Part shown: in pieces, positions 1-9,500 of the stretch
Numbering within the stretch: position 1 is the first letter of the stretch
Layout of the letters: each line of letters opens with the position of its first letter
Origin: Lachnospiraceae bacterium
Lineage (GTDB): Bacteria > Bacillota > Clostridia > Lachnospirales > Lachnospiraceae
Direction of reading: 5' to 3'
DNA length: 64,000 nt
NCBI GenBank assembly: GCA_022768745.1
Contig: JALELK010000107.1
Span: forward strand, 1-64,000
Notes under the pieces: generated by a model
The model's input: only the letters and a program-made list of their open reading frames with translations
Database searches by the model: none
Told to the model about the DNA's origin: nothing
Program-made: the position numbers and the translations under genes

Positions 1-42
1 ATGCAAAGGATTTTTACAATATCTCAAAGAAGAGGGGCAGAT

Positions 43-681
43 TTAATAGCCCCAGCTTCCTTCTACTAAAATCACCTTGATTCGATCCGGGTTACGGCTG
101 TTTCTCGTGGTTACAATCTGGTTGCAGATGCAATCCGGAGAAAGACAGTCCCCGCAAACACCGGTGGCGGAGCAAGGTGTTTTTTTGCCCAAGCGGATGC
201 AGTTTGGGGGAGAAGCGATATTTCTCACGCGACTCATAGCTTCTTCCAAGTCTTTGCAGATTTTATTCATTCCGGCAATCACCAATACCTGTTTCGGACC
301 AAAAATCAAAGCGGCCACCCGGTTTCCTGTGCCGTCGATATTCAGAAGCTGACCATCCACGGTAATGGCATTGGTACTCATAATATAGGTATCAGCGGAG
401 AATGCCTGTCGATAGATTTTTTCAACTTCATCCTGGGAGCCTGCCTTTGAGCGGTCCAAAAGAGTTAAATCAGAGCGATTGTTTAACTCCTCGGTCAGAC
501 CAATTTCCTTCATAGTCATAGTGCCGCCCCAGGAAACAGAACTTCCTTCTTTAATGAGAGATGAGGCGAGTTTTACCGCCTCTTCTTTGGTTTTACAGTA
601 GTAGCCCTGCATATGTCTTTTCTCTAAATTCTTGATAACTGTTTTAGCTAAAATTTCCTGATGCATTTGTACAGCGTCCAT
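43..681 (-). CDS. LUD (DUF162) domain protein
   Basis: A 212-residue LUD-fold protein, the family of the lactate-utilisation proteins LutB/LutC. Single-domain clostridial members have no proven reaction. An N-terminal helical part with the segment SVSWGGTMTMKEIG is followed by the Rossmann-like core (ALIFGPKQVLVIAGMNKI). A Cys-rich end (PCSATGVCGDCLSPDCIC) precedes a C-terminus EGSWGY and looks able to bind metal or Fe-S, which is inference. The start at 681 is supported by AAAGGG upstream; an ATG five codons in is possible. It is transcribed away from the CobW-type GTPases, with a perfect palindrome in the shared promoter region. The family call is firm, the role is not. Confidence 0.85.
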   Translation of the reverse strand: MDAVQMHQEILAKTVIKNLEKRHMQGYYCKTKEEAVKLASSLIKEGSSVSWGGTMTMKEIGLTEELNNRSDLTLLDRSKAGSQDEVEKIYRQAFSADTYIMSTNAITVDGQLLNIDGTGNRVAALIFGPKQVLVIAGMNKICKDLEEAMSRVRNIASPPNCIRLGKKTPCSATGVCGDCLSPDCICNQIVTTRNSRNPDRIKVILVEGSWGY

Positions 682-720
682 ATCTTAAAATCCCTTTCTT
701 AAACTGTTAAAATTTACACA

Positions 721-739
721 ATTTTTGTGCCACAAAAAT
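721..739. promoter_or_regulatory. Perfect palindrome in the LUD/cobW divergent region
   Basis: Two 9-base arms, ATTTTTGTG and its exact complement CACAAAAAT, flank a single C. The site lies between the divergent LUD and GTPase genes, 14 bases upstream of the GTPase promoter's -35 element. This is the geometry of a repressor or activator operator. It does not match the Zur or Fur boxes I remember, so the regulator is unknown. Confidence 0.5.
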
Positions 740-752
740 ATAAAATAGCCCA

Positions 753-780
753 TTGTTTCAAGAAGGAAATATGCTATAAT
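753..780 (+). promoter_or_regulatory. Sigma-A promoter for the G3E GTPase genes
   Basis: TTGTTT at 753-758, a 16-base spacer, then TATAAT at 775-780. TG at 772-773 makes an extended -10 (TGCTATAAT). It lies about 70 bases before the ATG at 849, so there is room for a leader. Confidence 0.6.
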
Positions 781-848
781 TTATCTTGTGTTTTACTATA
801 TTTTCATACAGATAACAAGAAAAAGTCAATAGAAAGAAGGAATTTATT

Positions 849-1901
849 ATGACAAAAATTGATATTATCTCAGGTTTTTTAGGCGCAGGAAAAACCACAT
901 TTATCAAGAAGATGATTGATGAGGTTTATGCAGGAGAAAAATTAGTTTTAATAGAGAACGAGTTTGGTGAAGTTGGTATCGACGGAGGCTTTTTAAAGGA
1001 TTCCGGTATCGAGATTTCCGAGATGAACTCCGGTTGTATCTGCTGTTCTTTGGTAGGAGACTTCGCAAAGAACTTGCAGGATGTTTTGGACAAGTTTTCA
1101 CCGGATCGTATTTTGATCGAGCCATCCGGTGTTGGAAAATTATCCGATGTTATGACCTCAGTTATTGATTTGGAAGAGAGCCATGATGTGAAATTAAATG
1201 CACTGGTTACTGTTGTAAATGCCCTTAAGGCTTCTAAGCAGATGAGAGCTTTCGGTGAGTTCTTCAACAACCAGATTGAATATGCGACTACTGTTGTTTT
1301 GAGCAGAACACAAAAGGCTACTTCAGATCAGTTGGAGTTTTGTGTAAAGCAGATTCAGAAGTTAAATCCAAAGGCAGCTATCATTACCACACCTTGGGAT
1401 GAGATTCCGGGAGCACAGATTTTAAAAGTAATCGAAGGCCAGGATAACTTGGAAATGAAGACTTTAGCAGAAGCAGCCCATGAGGCTCACGAGCACGAAC
1501 ATCATCACGACCATGATGAACACGACCACGAGCATGAACATCATCATGACCACGGAGAGGAGTGCACCTGTGGATGTCACGATCACGACCATGACCACGA
1601 GCATCATCATCACCATCACGCAGATGATGTGTTCACCAGCTGGGGCAAGGAGACTCCTCATATCTTTGAGAGAGAGACCATTGAAAATGCATTGAAGGCA
1701 TTTGTTGATACCCAGGATTACGGAACCATCCTTCGTTCCAAGGGGATGGTGCAGTCTACAGATGGCACATGGATTTACTTTGATTTGGTAGACGGCGAGT
1801 ACGAACTTCGTACCGGTGATCCGGACTACACAGGCCGTCTTGTGGTTATCGGAACAGATATTGATGAGCACAAGTTGGAGGAATTGTTTGGCATTGCATA
1901 A
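849..1901 (+). CDS. G3E/CobW-family GTPase with His-rich metal-binding loop
   Basis: A 350-residue P-loop GTPase of the COG0523 group (CobW, YeiR, YjiA, ZagA), which insert or deliver metals such as zinc, cobalt or nickel. Walker A is GFLGAGKTTF at residues 9-18. The family metal-binding CxCC motif is C63-I-C65-C66, and EPSGVG follows near residue 96. Residues about 209-259 are almost all His, Asp and Glu with a CTCGC insert, clearly a metal store or sensor. The CobW C-terminal domain follows (VFTSWGKETPHIF to the end). The base-recognition motif reads SRTQKA instead of NKxD. RBS: AAGAAGG before the ATG. A second GTPase gene follows after 26 bases, probably in the same transcript. The metal cannot be read from sequence. 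Confidence 0.9.
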   Translation: MTKIDIISGFLGAGKTTFIKKMIDEVYAGEKLVLIENEFGEVGIDGGFLKDSGIEISEMNSGCICCSLVGDFAKNLQDVLDKFSPDRILIEPSGVGKLSDVMTSVIDLEESHDVKLNALVTVVNALKASKQMRAFGEFFNNQIEYATTVVLSRTQKATSDQLEFCVKQIQKLNPKAAIITTPWDEIPGAQILKVIEGQDNLEMKTLAEAAHEAHEHEHHHDHDEHDHEHEHHHDHGEECTCGCHDHDHDHEHHHHHHADDVFTSWGKETPHIFERETIENALKAFVDTQDYGTILRSKGMVQSTDGTWIYFDLVDGEYELRTGDPDYTGRLVVIGTDIDEHKLEELFGIA

Positions 1902-1927
1902 GGTCAGACGTAGGAAGGTGAATTGAT

Positions 1928-2878
1928 ATGGCAGAGATACCTATTTATTTCTTTACCGGTTTTATGGACAGCGGAAAAACCACGCTGATTCAGGAGACCT
2001 TGTTTGAAAACGGATTTGGAGATGACAACGACCGTATTCTGATTATCGCCTGTGAGGATGGGGATGTGGAATACGATACAGAAAAATTAAAAACCATCGG
2101 TGCCAAGGTTGCAATGATTGAGGAAGAGGAGGATTTTACCTCTAAAAAATTGCAGGAACTTCAGGATGAATACCATCCGGATGCGGTATTTTTAGAGTAC
2201 AACGGTACCTGGGATGTGGGAAACGTCTATGAGATGGATATGCCAAAGGACTGGGTGATTGTACAGTCTTTAGCCACCGTAGATGCCACCACATTTGAGA
2301 TGTATCTGGCGAATATGCGGGCTATGATGATGGAGCAGTTCTTTAAGGCAGAAGTGGTTATTTTTAATCGCTGTACCGATGACACTCCAAAGAGCAAATT
2401 TAGAGGGAACATTAAAGCAGTGAATCGTCCGGCCCAGATTGTTTACGAGAGAGCGGATGGCACCATTGATGACCGGGAGGAGGAGTTGCCTTTCGACATC
2501 AATGCAGATGTGATTGAGATTTCCGATGCGGATTATGCGTTATGGTTTATGGACTGTATGGAAAATCCGAAAAAATACAATGGAAAAGTGGTTCATTTCC
2601 TTGGACTGGTTTACAATCCGGGAGACGGCAAGTTAAAGCGTGGTGTGATTGTGCCCGGTAGATTTGCCATGACCTGTTGTGTGGAGGATATTACATTCCT
2701 TGGTATGATGTGCAAGACAGAACTTGCCCAGACACCGGCACACAAAAGCTGGATTGATTTAACCGCCCAAATCCGGGTGGAATTTGCCCGTGAGTATAAA
2801 GGCAAAGGACCGATTTTGTACCCGATTGAGATGAAACCTGCAGAAAAACCTGCAGATGAATTGGTGTACTTTAGCTAA
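1928..2878 (+). CDS. G3E-type GTPase fused to a YcgQ/DUF1980-like C-terminal domain
   Basis: A 316-residue protein. Residues 1-180 look like a CobW-type P-loop GTPase: Walker A GFMDSGKTTL near residue 10, then IACEDGDVEYD and FNRCTDD in the switch and base-recognition positions. It lacks the CxCC motif of its upstream paralogue. Residues about 219-265 (HFLGLVYNPGDGKLKRG, then RFAMTCCVED with C250-C251) resemble the C-terminal domain of the YcgQ/TIGR03943 (DUF1980) proteins, partners of the permease YcgR that are often zinc-regulated. The combination suggests a metallochaperone; that is inference. AGGAAGGTG precedes the ATG. The spacing indicates co-transcription with the first GTPase. Confidence 0.75.
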   Translation: MAEIPIYFFTGFMDSGKTTLIQETLFENGFGDDNDRILIIACEDGDVEYDTEKLKTIGAKVAMIEEEEDFTSKKLQELQDEYHPDAVFLEYNGTWDVGNVYEMDMPKDWVIVQSLATVDATTFEMYLANMRAMMMEQFFKAEVVIFNRCTDDTPKSKFRGNIKAVNRPAQIVYERADGTIDDREEELPFDINADVIEISDADYALWFMDCMENPKKYNGKVVHFLGLVYNPGDGKLKRGVIVPGRFAMTCCVEDITFLGMMCKTELAQTPAHKSWIDLTAQIRVEFAREYKGKGPILYPIEMKPAEKPADELVYFS

Positions 2879-2887
2879 GTATTTTTA

Positions 2888-2933
2888 TGCGAGGCACATT
2901 CTTAAGTGTCGAAGATTCGGGCAGGAATCCGCA
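2888..2933 (+). other. Small cloverleaf-like inverted repeats upstream of nfnA
   Basis: TGCG (2888) pairs with CGCA (2930). Inside lie GGCAC/GTGTC (2893/2906, one G-U pair) and GATTC/GAATC (2914/2925). This could fold as a three-way junction in the leader of the following gene. The stems are only 4-5 bp, so chance is a serious alternative. Confidence 0.2.
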
Positions 2934-2967
2934 TATTAATAGAAAATAAGAAAATGGGAGGGACAAT

Positions 2968-3858
2968 ATGTATCCAATAGTAAAAAAAGAAAAGCTTGCT
3001 GACAAGATTTTCTTGATGGATGTCAAGGCACCCAGAGTTGCAGCTTCTTGTTTGCCTGGACAGTTTGTCATTGTGAAAATCGACGAGGTTGGGGAGAGAA
3101 TTCCACTTACCATCTGTGACTACGACAGAGAGGCCGGAACCATCACCATCGTGTTCCAGACAGTGGGAGCTTCTTCTGAGAGAATGTCATACCTTGAAGT
3201 AGGCGATAGTTTTATGGATTTTGTGGGACCTTTGGGTCAGCCTTCTGAACTTTGTGAGGAAGAAAACTTAGAGGAGACCAAAAAGAAAAACATCGTCTTT
3301 ATTGCCGGTGGTGTTGGTACAGCACCTGTATACCCACAGGTAAAATGGTTAAAGGAGCACGGCGTGGATGCTACCGTGATTATGGGGTCCAGAACCAAGG
3401 ATTTGCTTTTCTATGTAGAAGAGATGAGAGCAGTGGCAGGACAGCTTTGTGTGACCACAGATGACGGTACATACGGATTCCACGGTATGGGAACTAATCA
3501 GTTACAGGCACTTGTGGATGAGGGACAGCACTTTGATCATTGTGTTGCCATTGGACCAATGATTATGATGAAATTTGTCTGCAAATTGACAAAGGAACTG
3601 GGTATCCCAACGGTTGTTTCTATGAACCCGATTATGGTGGATGGAACAGGAATGTGCGGAGCTTGCCGTTTGGTTGTTGGAGACCAGGTGAAATTCGCCT
3701 GTGTAGACGGTCCTGAATTTGACGGTCACTTAGTTGATTTTGATCAGGCAATGTCCAGACAGCAGCAATACAAGACAGAAGAAGGGCGCGCAATGCTTGC
3801 TTTGCAGGAAGGTGATACACATCACGGCGGATGCGGCCACTGTGGAGGTGACAAGTAA
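2968..3858 (+). CDS. nfnA: NfnA/GltB-like FAD/NAD-binding and 2Fe-2S subunit
   Basis: A 296-residue ferredoxin-NADP+ reductase-type subunit, annotated in relatives as sulfide dehydrogenase or NfnA. With the large subunit it transfers electrons between NAD(P)H and ferredoxin, in some species by flavin bifurcation. It shows an N-terminal FAD domain (RIPLTICDYDREAGTI), the NAD-binding segment FIAGGVGTAPVYPQVKW and a C-terminal 2Fe-2S cluster region (MCGACRLVVGDQVKFACVDG). The tail HHGGCGHCGG is an additional Cys/His stretch. GGGAGG precedes the ATG. Its stop shares one base with the next gene's ATG, so the two are translationally coupled. Whether the complex bifurcates cannot be told from sequence. 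Confidence 0.88.
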   Translation: MYPIVKKEKLADKIFLMDVKAPRVAASCLPGQFVIVKIDEVGERIPLTICDYDREAGTITIVFQTVGASSERMSYLEVGDSFMDFVGPLGQPSELCEEENLEETKKKNIVFIAGGVGTAPVYPQVKWLKEHGVDATVIMGSRTKDLLFYVEEMRAVAGQLCVTTDDGTYGFHGMGTNQLQALVDEGQHFDHCVAIGPMIMMKFVCKLTKELGIPTVVSMNPIMVDGTGMCGACRLVVGDQVKFACVDGPEFDGHLVDFDQAMSRQQQYKTEEGRAMLALQEGDTHHGGCGHCGGDK

Positions 3859-5243
3859 TGGGAGATGTTTTAGTAAAAGTTCCGGTAAGTGAGCAGGATC
3901 CAAAGGTTCGTGCTACCAATTTTGAGGAAGTATGTTTAGGATATAACAAAGAAGAGGCAATGGAAGAGGCAACCCGTTGCTTAAACTGTAAAAATGCACA
4001 GTGTATCAAAGGTTGCCCGGTTTCCATTCAGATTCCGGATTTCATTGCGGCAATCAAAGAGGGAAACATTGAGGAAGCTTACAATGTAATCAGCAATTCT
4101 TCAGCACTTCCTGCTGTTTGCGGACGTGTCTGCCCACAGGAGAGCCAGTGCGAAGGTAAGTGTATCCGCGGTATCAAGGGAGAGGCAGTTTCCATTGGTA
4201 AGTTGGAGCGTTTTACAGCTGACTGGGCCAGAGAAAATGGCATTAAGCCTCAGGGCTGTGCCGAGAAGAACGGTCACAAGGTTGCAGTTGTTGGTTCCGG
4301 CCCGGCAGGATTGACCTGTGCCGGCGATTTGGCAAAATTAGGCTATGACGTAACTATTTTTGAGGCATTACATGAGGCCGGCGGTGTATTGGTTTACGGT
4401 ATTCCTGAGTTCCGTCTTCCAAAGAGCAAGGTTGTTGCCGCAGAAGTGGAAAATGTAAAGTCCTTAGGTGTTAAGATTGAGACCAACGTTATCATTGGTC
4501 GTTCTGTAACCATTGATGAATTGATGGAAAAAGAAGGATTCGAGGCTGTATTTATCGGTTCTGGTGCCGGACTTCCTAGATTTATGGGAATCCCGGGAGA
4601 GCAGGCAAAGGGTGTATTCTCAGCCAACGAATTCCTGACCAGAAACAACCTGATGAAAGCCTTCAAAGAGGGTTATGATACACCGATTGCCAGAGGTAAA
4701 AAGGTCATCGTTGTAGGTGGCGGTAACGTTGCTATGGATGCAGCCAGAACAGCACTCCGTCTTGGAGCAGAGGTTCATGTGGTATATCGTAGAAGTGAAG
4801 CAGAGCTTCCTGCCAGAGTGGAAGAAGTGCATCACGCAAAAGAGGAAGGGGTTATCTTTGACCTTCTTCAGAATCCTACTGAGATTCTTGTGGATGAGAA
4901 TGGCTGTGTTAAAGGTGTTAAAATTATCAAGATGGAACTTGGTGAGCCGGATGAGTCAGGAAGAAGAAGCCCAATCGAAATTCCGGGTTCAGAGTATGAA
5001 ATTGAGGCGGACACTGTGATTATGTCGCTTGGTACTTCACCAAACCCATTGATTTCTTCTACCACAAAGGGACTGGATGTAAACAGAAGAGGATGTATCA
5101 TCACAGAGGATGATGGTGCTACTTCCAAGTTAGCTGTCTATGCCGGTGGTGATGCAGTTACAGGTGCAGCAACTGTTATTCTTGCTATGGGAGCAGGAAA
5201 GGCTGCAGCAAAGGGAATTCATGAGTATTTCCAGAATAAGTAA
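3858..5243 (+). CDS. gltA: NADPH-dependent glutamate synthase small-subunit-type oxidoreductase (GltA/NfnB)
   Basis: A 461-residue flavoprotein. The N-terminal Cys motifs CLNCKNAQCIKGCPV and CGRVCPQESQCEGKC (residues about 40-110) bind two 4Fe-4S clusters. An FAD Rossmann motif (VAVVGSGPAGLTCAGDLA) follows, then a NADPH Rossmann motif (VIVVGGGNVAMDAARTALR), and the end is AVYAGGDAVTGAATVILAMG. The length fits NfnB and the GltD-like homotetrameric enzymes. With the partner gene directly upstream and overlapping, an NfnAB transhydrogenase is the better reading than a true glutamate synthase, because no large GltB subunit is nearby. A strong bidirectional terminator follows. Confidence 0.9.
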   Translation: MGDVLVKVPVSEQDPKVRATNFEEVCLGYNKEEAMEEATRCLNCKNAQCIKGCPVSIQIPDFIAAIKEGNIEEAYNVISNSSALPAVCGRVCPQESQCEGKCIRGIKGEAVSIGKLERFTADWARENGIKPQGCAEKNGHKVAVVGSGPAGLTCAGDLAKLGYDVTIFEALHEAGGVLVYGIPEFRLPKSKVVAAEVENVKSLGVKIETNVIIGRSVTIDELMEKEGFEAVFIGSGAGLPRFMGIPGEQAKGVFSANEFLTRNNLMKAFKEGYDTPIARGKKVIVVGGGNVAMDAARTALRLGAEVHVVYRRSEAELPARVEEVHHAKEEGVIFDLLQNPTEILVDENGCVKGVKIIKMELGEPDESGRRSPIEIPGSEYEIEADTVIMSLGTSPNPLISSTTKGLDVNRRGCIITEDDGATSKLAVYAGGDAVTGAATVILAMGAGKAAAKGIHEYFQNK

Positions 5244-5292
5244 AAAATAGGATAAGATAAATAGGGATAAAGGATAGTTCCTAAGACAAAAG

Positions 5293-5318
5293 GAGCCGGC
5301 AGAGTTTTCTGTCGGCTC
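5293..5318. terminator. Bidirectional rho-independent terminator
   Basis: An 11-bp stem starting GAGCCGGCAGA, with one G-U pair and a GTTT loop, is followed by ATTTTAT on the plus strand and CTTTTG on the minus strand. It sits between the convergent gltA and aminotransferase genes and can serve both. Confidence 0.85.
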
Positions 5319-5360
5319 ATTTTATAAATTCAATCATTCATATATAGTTCTATTTAAATT

Positions 5361-6449
5361 TTATCTCAATAAACATTCCATCAATCGATTGTTATCCTCC
5401 GGATTCATAAAGCAGAAGCGGATGAACTTATCATTTAGGAATGGGAAAGTCGAACAATCCCGAATCATCATTTTTTCCCGGATTGCCCGGTCAAATAAAT
5501 CCTGACTGGTTAAATCCTCATCTAAAATTCTTGCCAGCATAAAGTTGGCAGTGGGCTTGTAAGGGCAGAACCGCTGGCTTTTTTCCAAGGTATCATAAAG
5601 TCTTTTTCGCTCAGAAGAAATCAGGTCTCTGGTTTCTTTGATATACTCCTGATCCTTAAACATAATTTCTCCGGCAATTACAGCCAGGGAATTGATGGTC
5701 CAAGGATTTTTTCGCTGATTCATATTGCGAAGCAAATCTTCATTTCCGGTAATCGCATATCCAAGACGAAGTCCCGGTGCTGCAAAAAACTTGCTGGTTC
5801 CCCGGAGAATGATGATGTTGTTGTAATATGCGGTAAGGCTGACGGCACTAATGCGATTGATGTCATCCACAAATTCCACATAGGTTTCATCCACCATCAC
5901 ATAGATATCGTGCTCCTTACAAACATCCAAAATTTTTCGCATATCTCCGTTACTGATACAGCTGGAGGTTGGATTGTTAGGATTGCACAGAACTAAAAGG
6001 TCAATGCTGTCATCCAACTTGGAAGTGAAGTGGTCAGTGTCCAGACGGAATCCGCTTTCCTCTTTCAGAGGATAGTAGTGGGTGGTTCCTCCTCCCAGGG
6101 CGATTTCTCTTTCATACTCGGAATAGGTGGGACCTAACACCATGGCTTTCTTCGGGTGCTCAATCTGTATAAACAGAGAGATTAATTCCGTGGAGCCGTT
6201 TCCAACAATGATGTTTTCCGGCTCTGTCCCTACATACTCAGCCATACATTTCCGCAGGGATGTGTATTCACGGTCCGGATAAGTGGTGATACAACTGATG
6301 TGATTTGACAGTTCCCGCTCTAAAACCGGGGAGATTCCCAGGGGATTTACATTGGCGGAAAAGCTGACGATTTCCTCTTTTTTTATGCCATAAATGCTCT
6401 CTATTTTTTCCAAATCACTGCCGTGAAAATGGTCTTTATGTTTAATCAT
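5361..6449 (-). CDS. PLP-dependent aminotransferase, CobD/HisC-like
   Basis: A 362-residue fold-type I, class I/II aminotransferase. The start HKDHFHGSD resembles L-threonine-O-3-phosphate decarboxylase CobD, which makes aminopropanol phosphate for cobamide synthesis. The core also fits histidinol-phosphate aminotransferase. Visible are SANVNPLG, GNGSTELI, the CNPNNPTS loop, DETYVEF, the PLP-lysine motif RGTSKFFAAPGLRLGY and the C-terminal Arg region DKFIRFCFM. AGGAGG five bases before the ATG sets the start. No his or cob gene is adjacent, so the context does not choose between them; I lean to CobD-like. Confidence 0.8.
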   Translation of the reverse strand: MIKHKDHFHGSDLEKIESIYGIKKEEIVSFSANVNPLGISPVLERELSNHISCITTYPDREYTSLRKCMAEYVGTEPENIIVGNGSTELISLFIQIEHPKKAMVLGPTYSEYEREIALGGGTTHYYPLKEESGFRLDTDHFTSKLDDSIDLLVLCNPNNPTSSCISNGDMRKILDVCKEHDIYVMVDETYVEFVDDINRISAVSLTAYYNNIIILRGTSKFFAAPGLRLGYAITGNEDLLRNMNQRKNPWTINSLAVIAGEIMFKDQEYIKETRDLISSERKRLYDTLEKSQRFCPYKPTANFMLARILDEDLTSQDLFDRAIREKMMIRDCSTFPFLNDKFIRFCFMNPEDNNRLMECLLR

Positions 6450-6477
6450 AGCTGCCTCCTGTCAAGGACAAAGTTTA

Positions 6478-6506
6478 TTGCATGTCCTACCTAAATAGTT
6501 TATAAT
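6478..6506 (+). promoter_or_regulatory. Probable sigma-A promoter of the five-gene cluster
   Basis: TTGCAT at 6478-6483, a 17-base spacer and a perfect TATAAT at 6501-6506, about 70 bases before the first start codon of the cluster. The -35 matches only in TTG; the spacing and -10 are ideal. Confidence 0.55.
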
Positions 6507-6577
6507 TCATTATAGTCATTAGTACCAAAAAAGCAACTGGTAGGATGGCGTCAGACTAGAAGAAAAGAGGACTTATT

Positions 6578-9500
6578 TTGCGTAAGCGAATCTGGCGAAT
6601 GTCAGAAGACAAGTTTGACAATCAAATACCACAGCTGATTCTTCCGGCGGACACATTAGAGTTCGTGGGAGACGAAGGAAAAAAACTACAGGAAGAACTT
6701 CAGTTTTCCTGTTCTGAGGGCAGTCATATTCGGGGGATGGTTTATTCATCAAATCCCTATGTGAGAATACTTAAGCCCCAGTTTGACGGTACAGACATTA
6801 CCGTACCCTTTGAAATCAGAGGTCAGCATTATGTTGAGGGGGATCATCTCCGGGGTTATTTCACAATTGTGTATAACGGGGGAGAGCATCGCCTTCCTTT
6901 TGATGTCCAATTTAAAGCGGAAAAGCTGATGAGTTCCGTAGGAGAAATCGCATCACTAAAGGATTTTGCCGAACTGGCAAAGGGACATTGGAGCGAGGCT
7001 ATGAAACTGTTTTACTCCGACGCTTTTGCAAAGTTTATTCGCAAATTCGGTGTCCAGGAGAGATTGCTTTATGCAGGATATCGGAGAGCCATACCTTCCT
7101 CTGCTAATTTCGAGGAATTTTTGGTATCTGCCGGGTTAAAAGAGGCTGTGACCTTTTCCGTCAAGGAGGGACAGCGTAATTTCTATCGTTTGACAGAAAA
7201 TCGCAAAGAAACCTTTATGATTTCCAAGAGCAATTGGGGATACATAGAGATTGATATAGACAGTGACAATGATTTTGTCACCGTGGAAAAAGAGCACATT
7301 ACTTCCGATTTCTTCTTGGGAAGTACCATGATTTTGAATTATTACGTGCATAAAAATCGAATGCATGCCGGCAAAAACTATGCCAGAATTACCTTTTCCT
7401 GCAAGGGAACTATTTATGAGATTACCATTATGGCTACCTTTGACCGGGAGGATGAGGAGTATCAGTGGAACTATCGTCAGCAGAAGCGTGAAAAAGTATT
7501 GCTGACCCAAACCTATGAACAGTATCGTTTACAGCGGATAACCACAGGCGAGTGGTGTGAAAAATCCATAGCGATTTTGGATGATATGCTTCGGATGGAG
7601 CCGGAGAACTGCTGGTATACTTTGATGAAGGCCCAGTGCTATATTGTGAACCGACAGCGTCAGGAAGCTCTTTGGATTATTCAGGATATGAAGCGGGACA
7701 TCAAGGACAAGTCCGGTGCTCAGTGGGCATATCTCTTATATCTGTGCACACTGATTGAACAGGAAGAATCCTATGTGGATCGTCTGACAAAGGAAATTGA
7801 GCTTATATTCAGACAGCATCCGGAGGATGTGAGGATTTTCTGGTTCTTAAGCTTTTTAAAGAAGGAATATGTAGGGGATAATTCCAGACGGTTAAAGGCA
7901 ATGAAGCAGTGGATTGGCGCAGGTCATCCATCACCGTTTCTATTGATTGAGGCCTACAACATTTTGTTGATTGACCCTTATATGATTCACGATTTTTCAG
8001 AAGCTACCTTATCTATTTTGTATTGGGCGGCGAGACGGGACTTGCTGACTGGTGAGATGTCTCTTCAGATTGCTCATATTGTGGAAAAATGCAATGTTTT
8101 CTCCAATAAGATTTGGTTTTTGATACAGGAAGCTTACAAAGTGAACCCAAGTGACGAATTTTTGTCGATTATCATTTCCTATCTGTTACGTAATCAGAGG
8201 TATCAGGAGGAATATCTTTCCTGGTATCGCAAGGGAATCGAGAGAGATTTGCGTATCGGCGGTTTGTATGAGGGATTTATGCTTACCATGCCGGATTCTA
8301 GTACAGAGGAGCTGCCTCAGATGGTGGTTCGCTATTTTCAGTACAGCTGTAGTCTGCCGGATCAAAAGCGGGCACTTCTCTATGCCAATGTCATTGTAAA
8401 CCGCAAAAAAGCACCCCAGGTGTTTGAGCAGTATTTCAGAAATATCGAACTGTTTGCTATTGAACAGATGAAGCTGAATCGGATGAATGACAACCTTGCC
8501 ATTATATATCAGTGCGTACTGGAGATGGGCATTGTGGATGAGGACATGGCAAATTCTCTGGCGGCAATGGTATTTATGAAAAAGCTGGTTTGCATCTATC
8601 CGGATATTATGAGAGCCATTGTTTACCAGGAGCAGTATGAGATGCCGATTGTGGTTCCCGTGGTGGAAGGTGTGGCGTTTGTGCCTATTGTTTCCAGACA
8701 TTTTCAGGTTTTCCTGGAAACGAAAAATGGAACCCTCATTACCAATAAAGGGGGATATCGTTTACAAAATATTATGTTCCCGGATGCCTATATGGGCAAA
8801 CTCAAGACCTTAGCACCGTTGTCTCTTACCTTTATTCTTTCGGATTTTGAAAAGAAGACAAGGGGAGATATGTTTGAAATCGAAGATGTAAACCGCATCG
8901 ATACCTTTTTACATTCATCTTTGGTGTCAAAAGAATATATTCGCAGTAAGTATGAGGCTTTGATTTCTTTTTTGAAGCTTCATTGCAGGGAAGAACTTTT
9001 GGAAGATCATTTTATTCATGAGGTGGATTATGACACCTTGGATAAGAACACACTTACCTTTATTTTTAATCTTTTCTTGGAAAAAGAACGGTACGAATTG
9101 GTGTATAGTCTGTTGAAAAAATATGACGGATTGGATGTGGATGTCCAGTTGCTTCTTCGGATGTGCAATGAACTGATTGTGAACGGCAATTTTGAGGTGG
9201 ACGAGTTTTTATTGGACTTGTGCGCATATCTGGCTGAGGAAGGCTTGGCAACACCGGCTACAGTGGTTTATTTGTCCGGCAATCGAGTGGGACCTACAAA
9301 GTGGATGTTAAAGCTGTGGATGCTGGCACAGGAGCAGGAGGTTCACGCCCTGGATTTAGAGGAAAACATTCTCTTTCAGGCATTGTATGCGGAAAGCTGT
9401 ATGGAAGATGTGATGCCTATTTTTGAATCTTATATGTATCGTGGCAAGGATAAAATGCTGATAGAGGCATATCTGAATTTCTGGTCCCATGAATATATGC

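Noticed and set aside
1..42. Left-edge sequence before the LUD gene stop
   Set aside because: Too short to call a terminator or neighbouring gene.
1464..1871. 135-codon minus-strand frame inside the CobW-type gene
   Set aside because: It is the antisense of the His-rich repeat (Met/Val-rich) with no RBS; a shadow frame.
8186..8701. 171-codon His/Asn-rich minus-strand frame in the large DUF5717-type gene
   Set aside because: No SD and composition of an antisense shadow; the plus-strand frame is continuous over 1178 codons.
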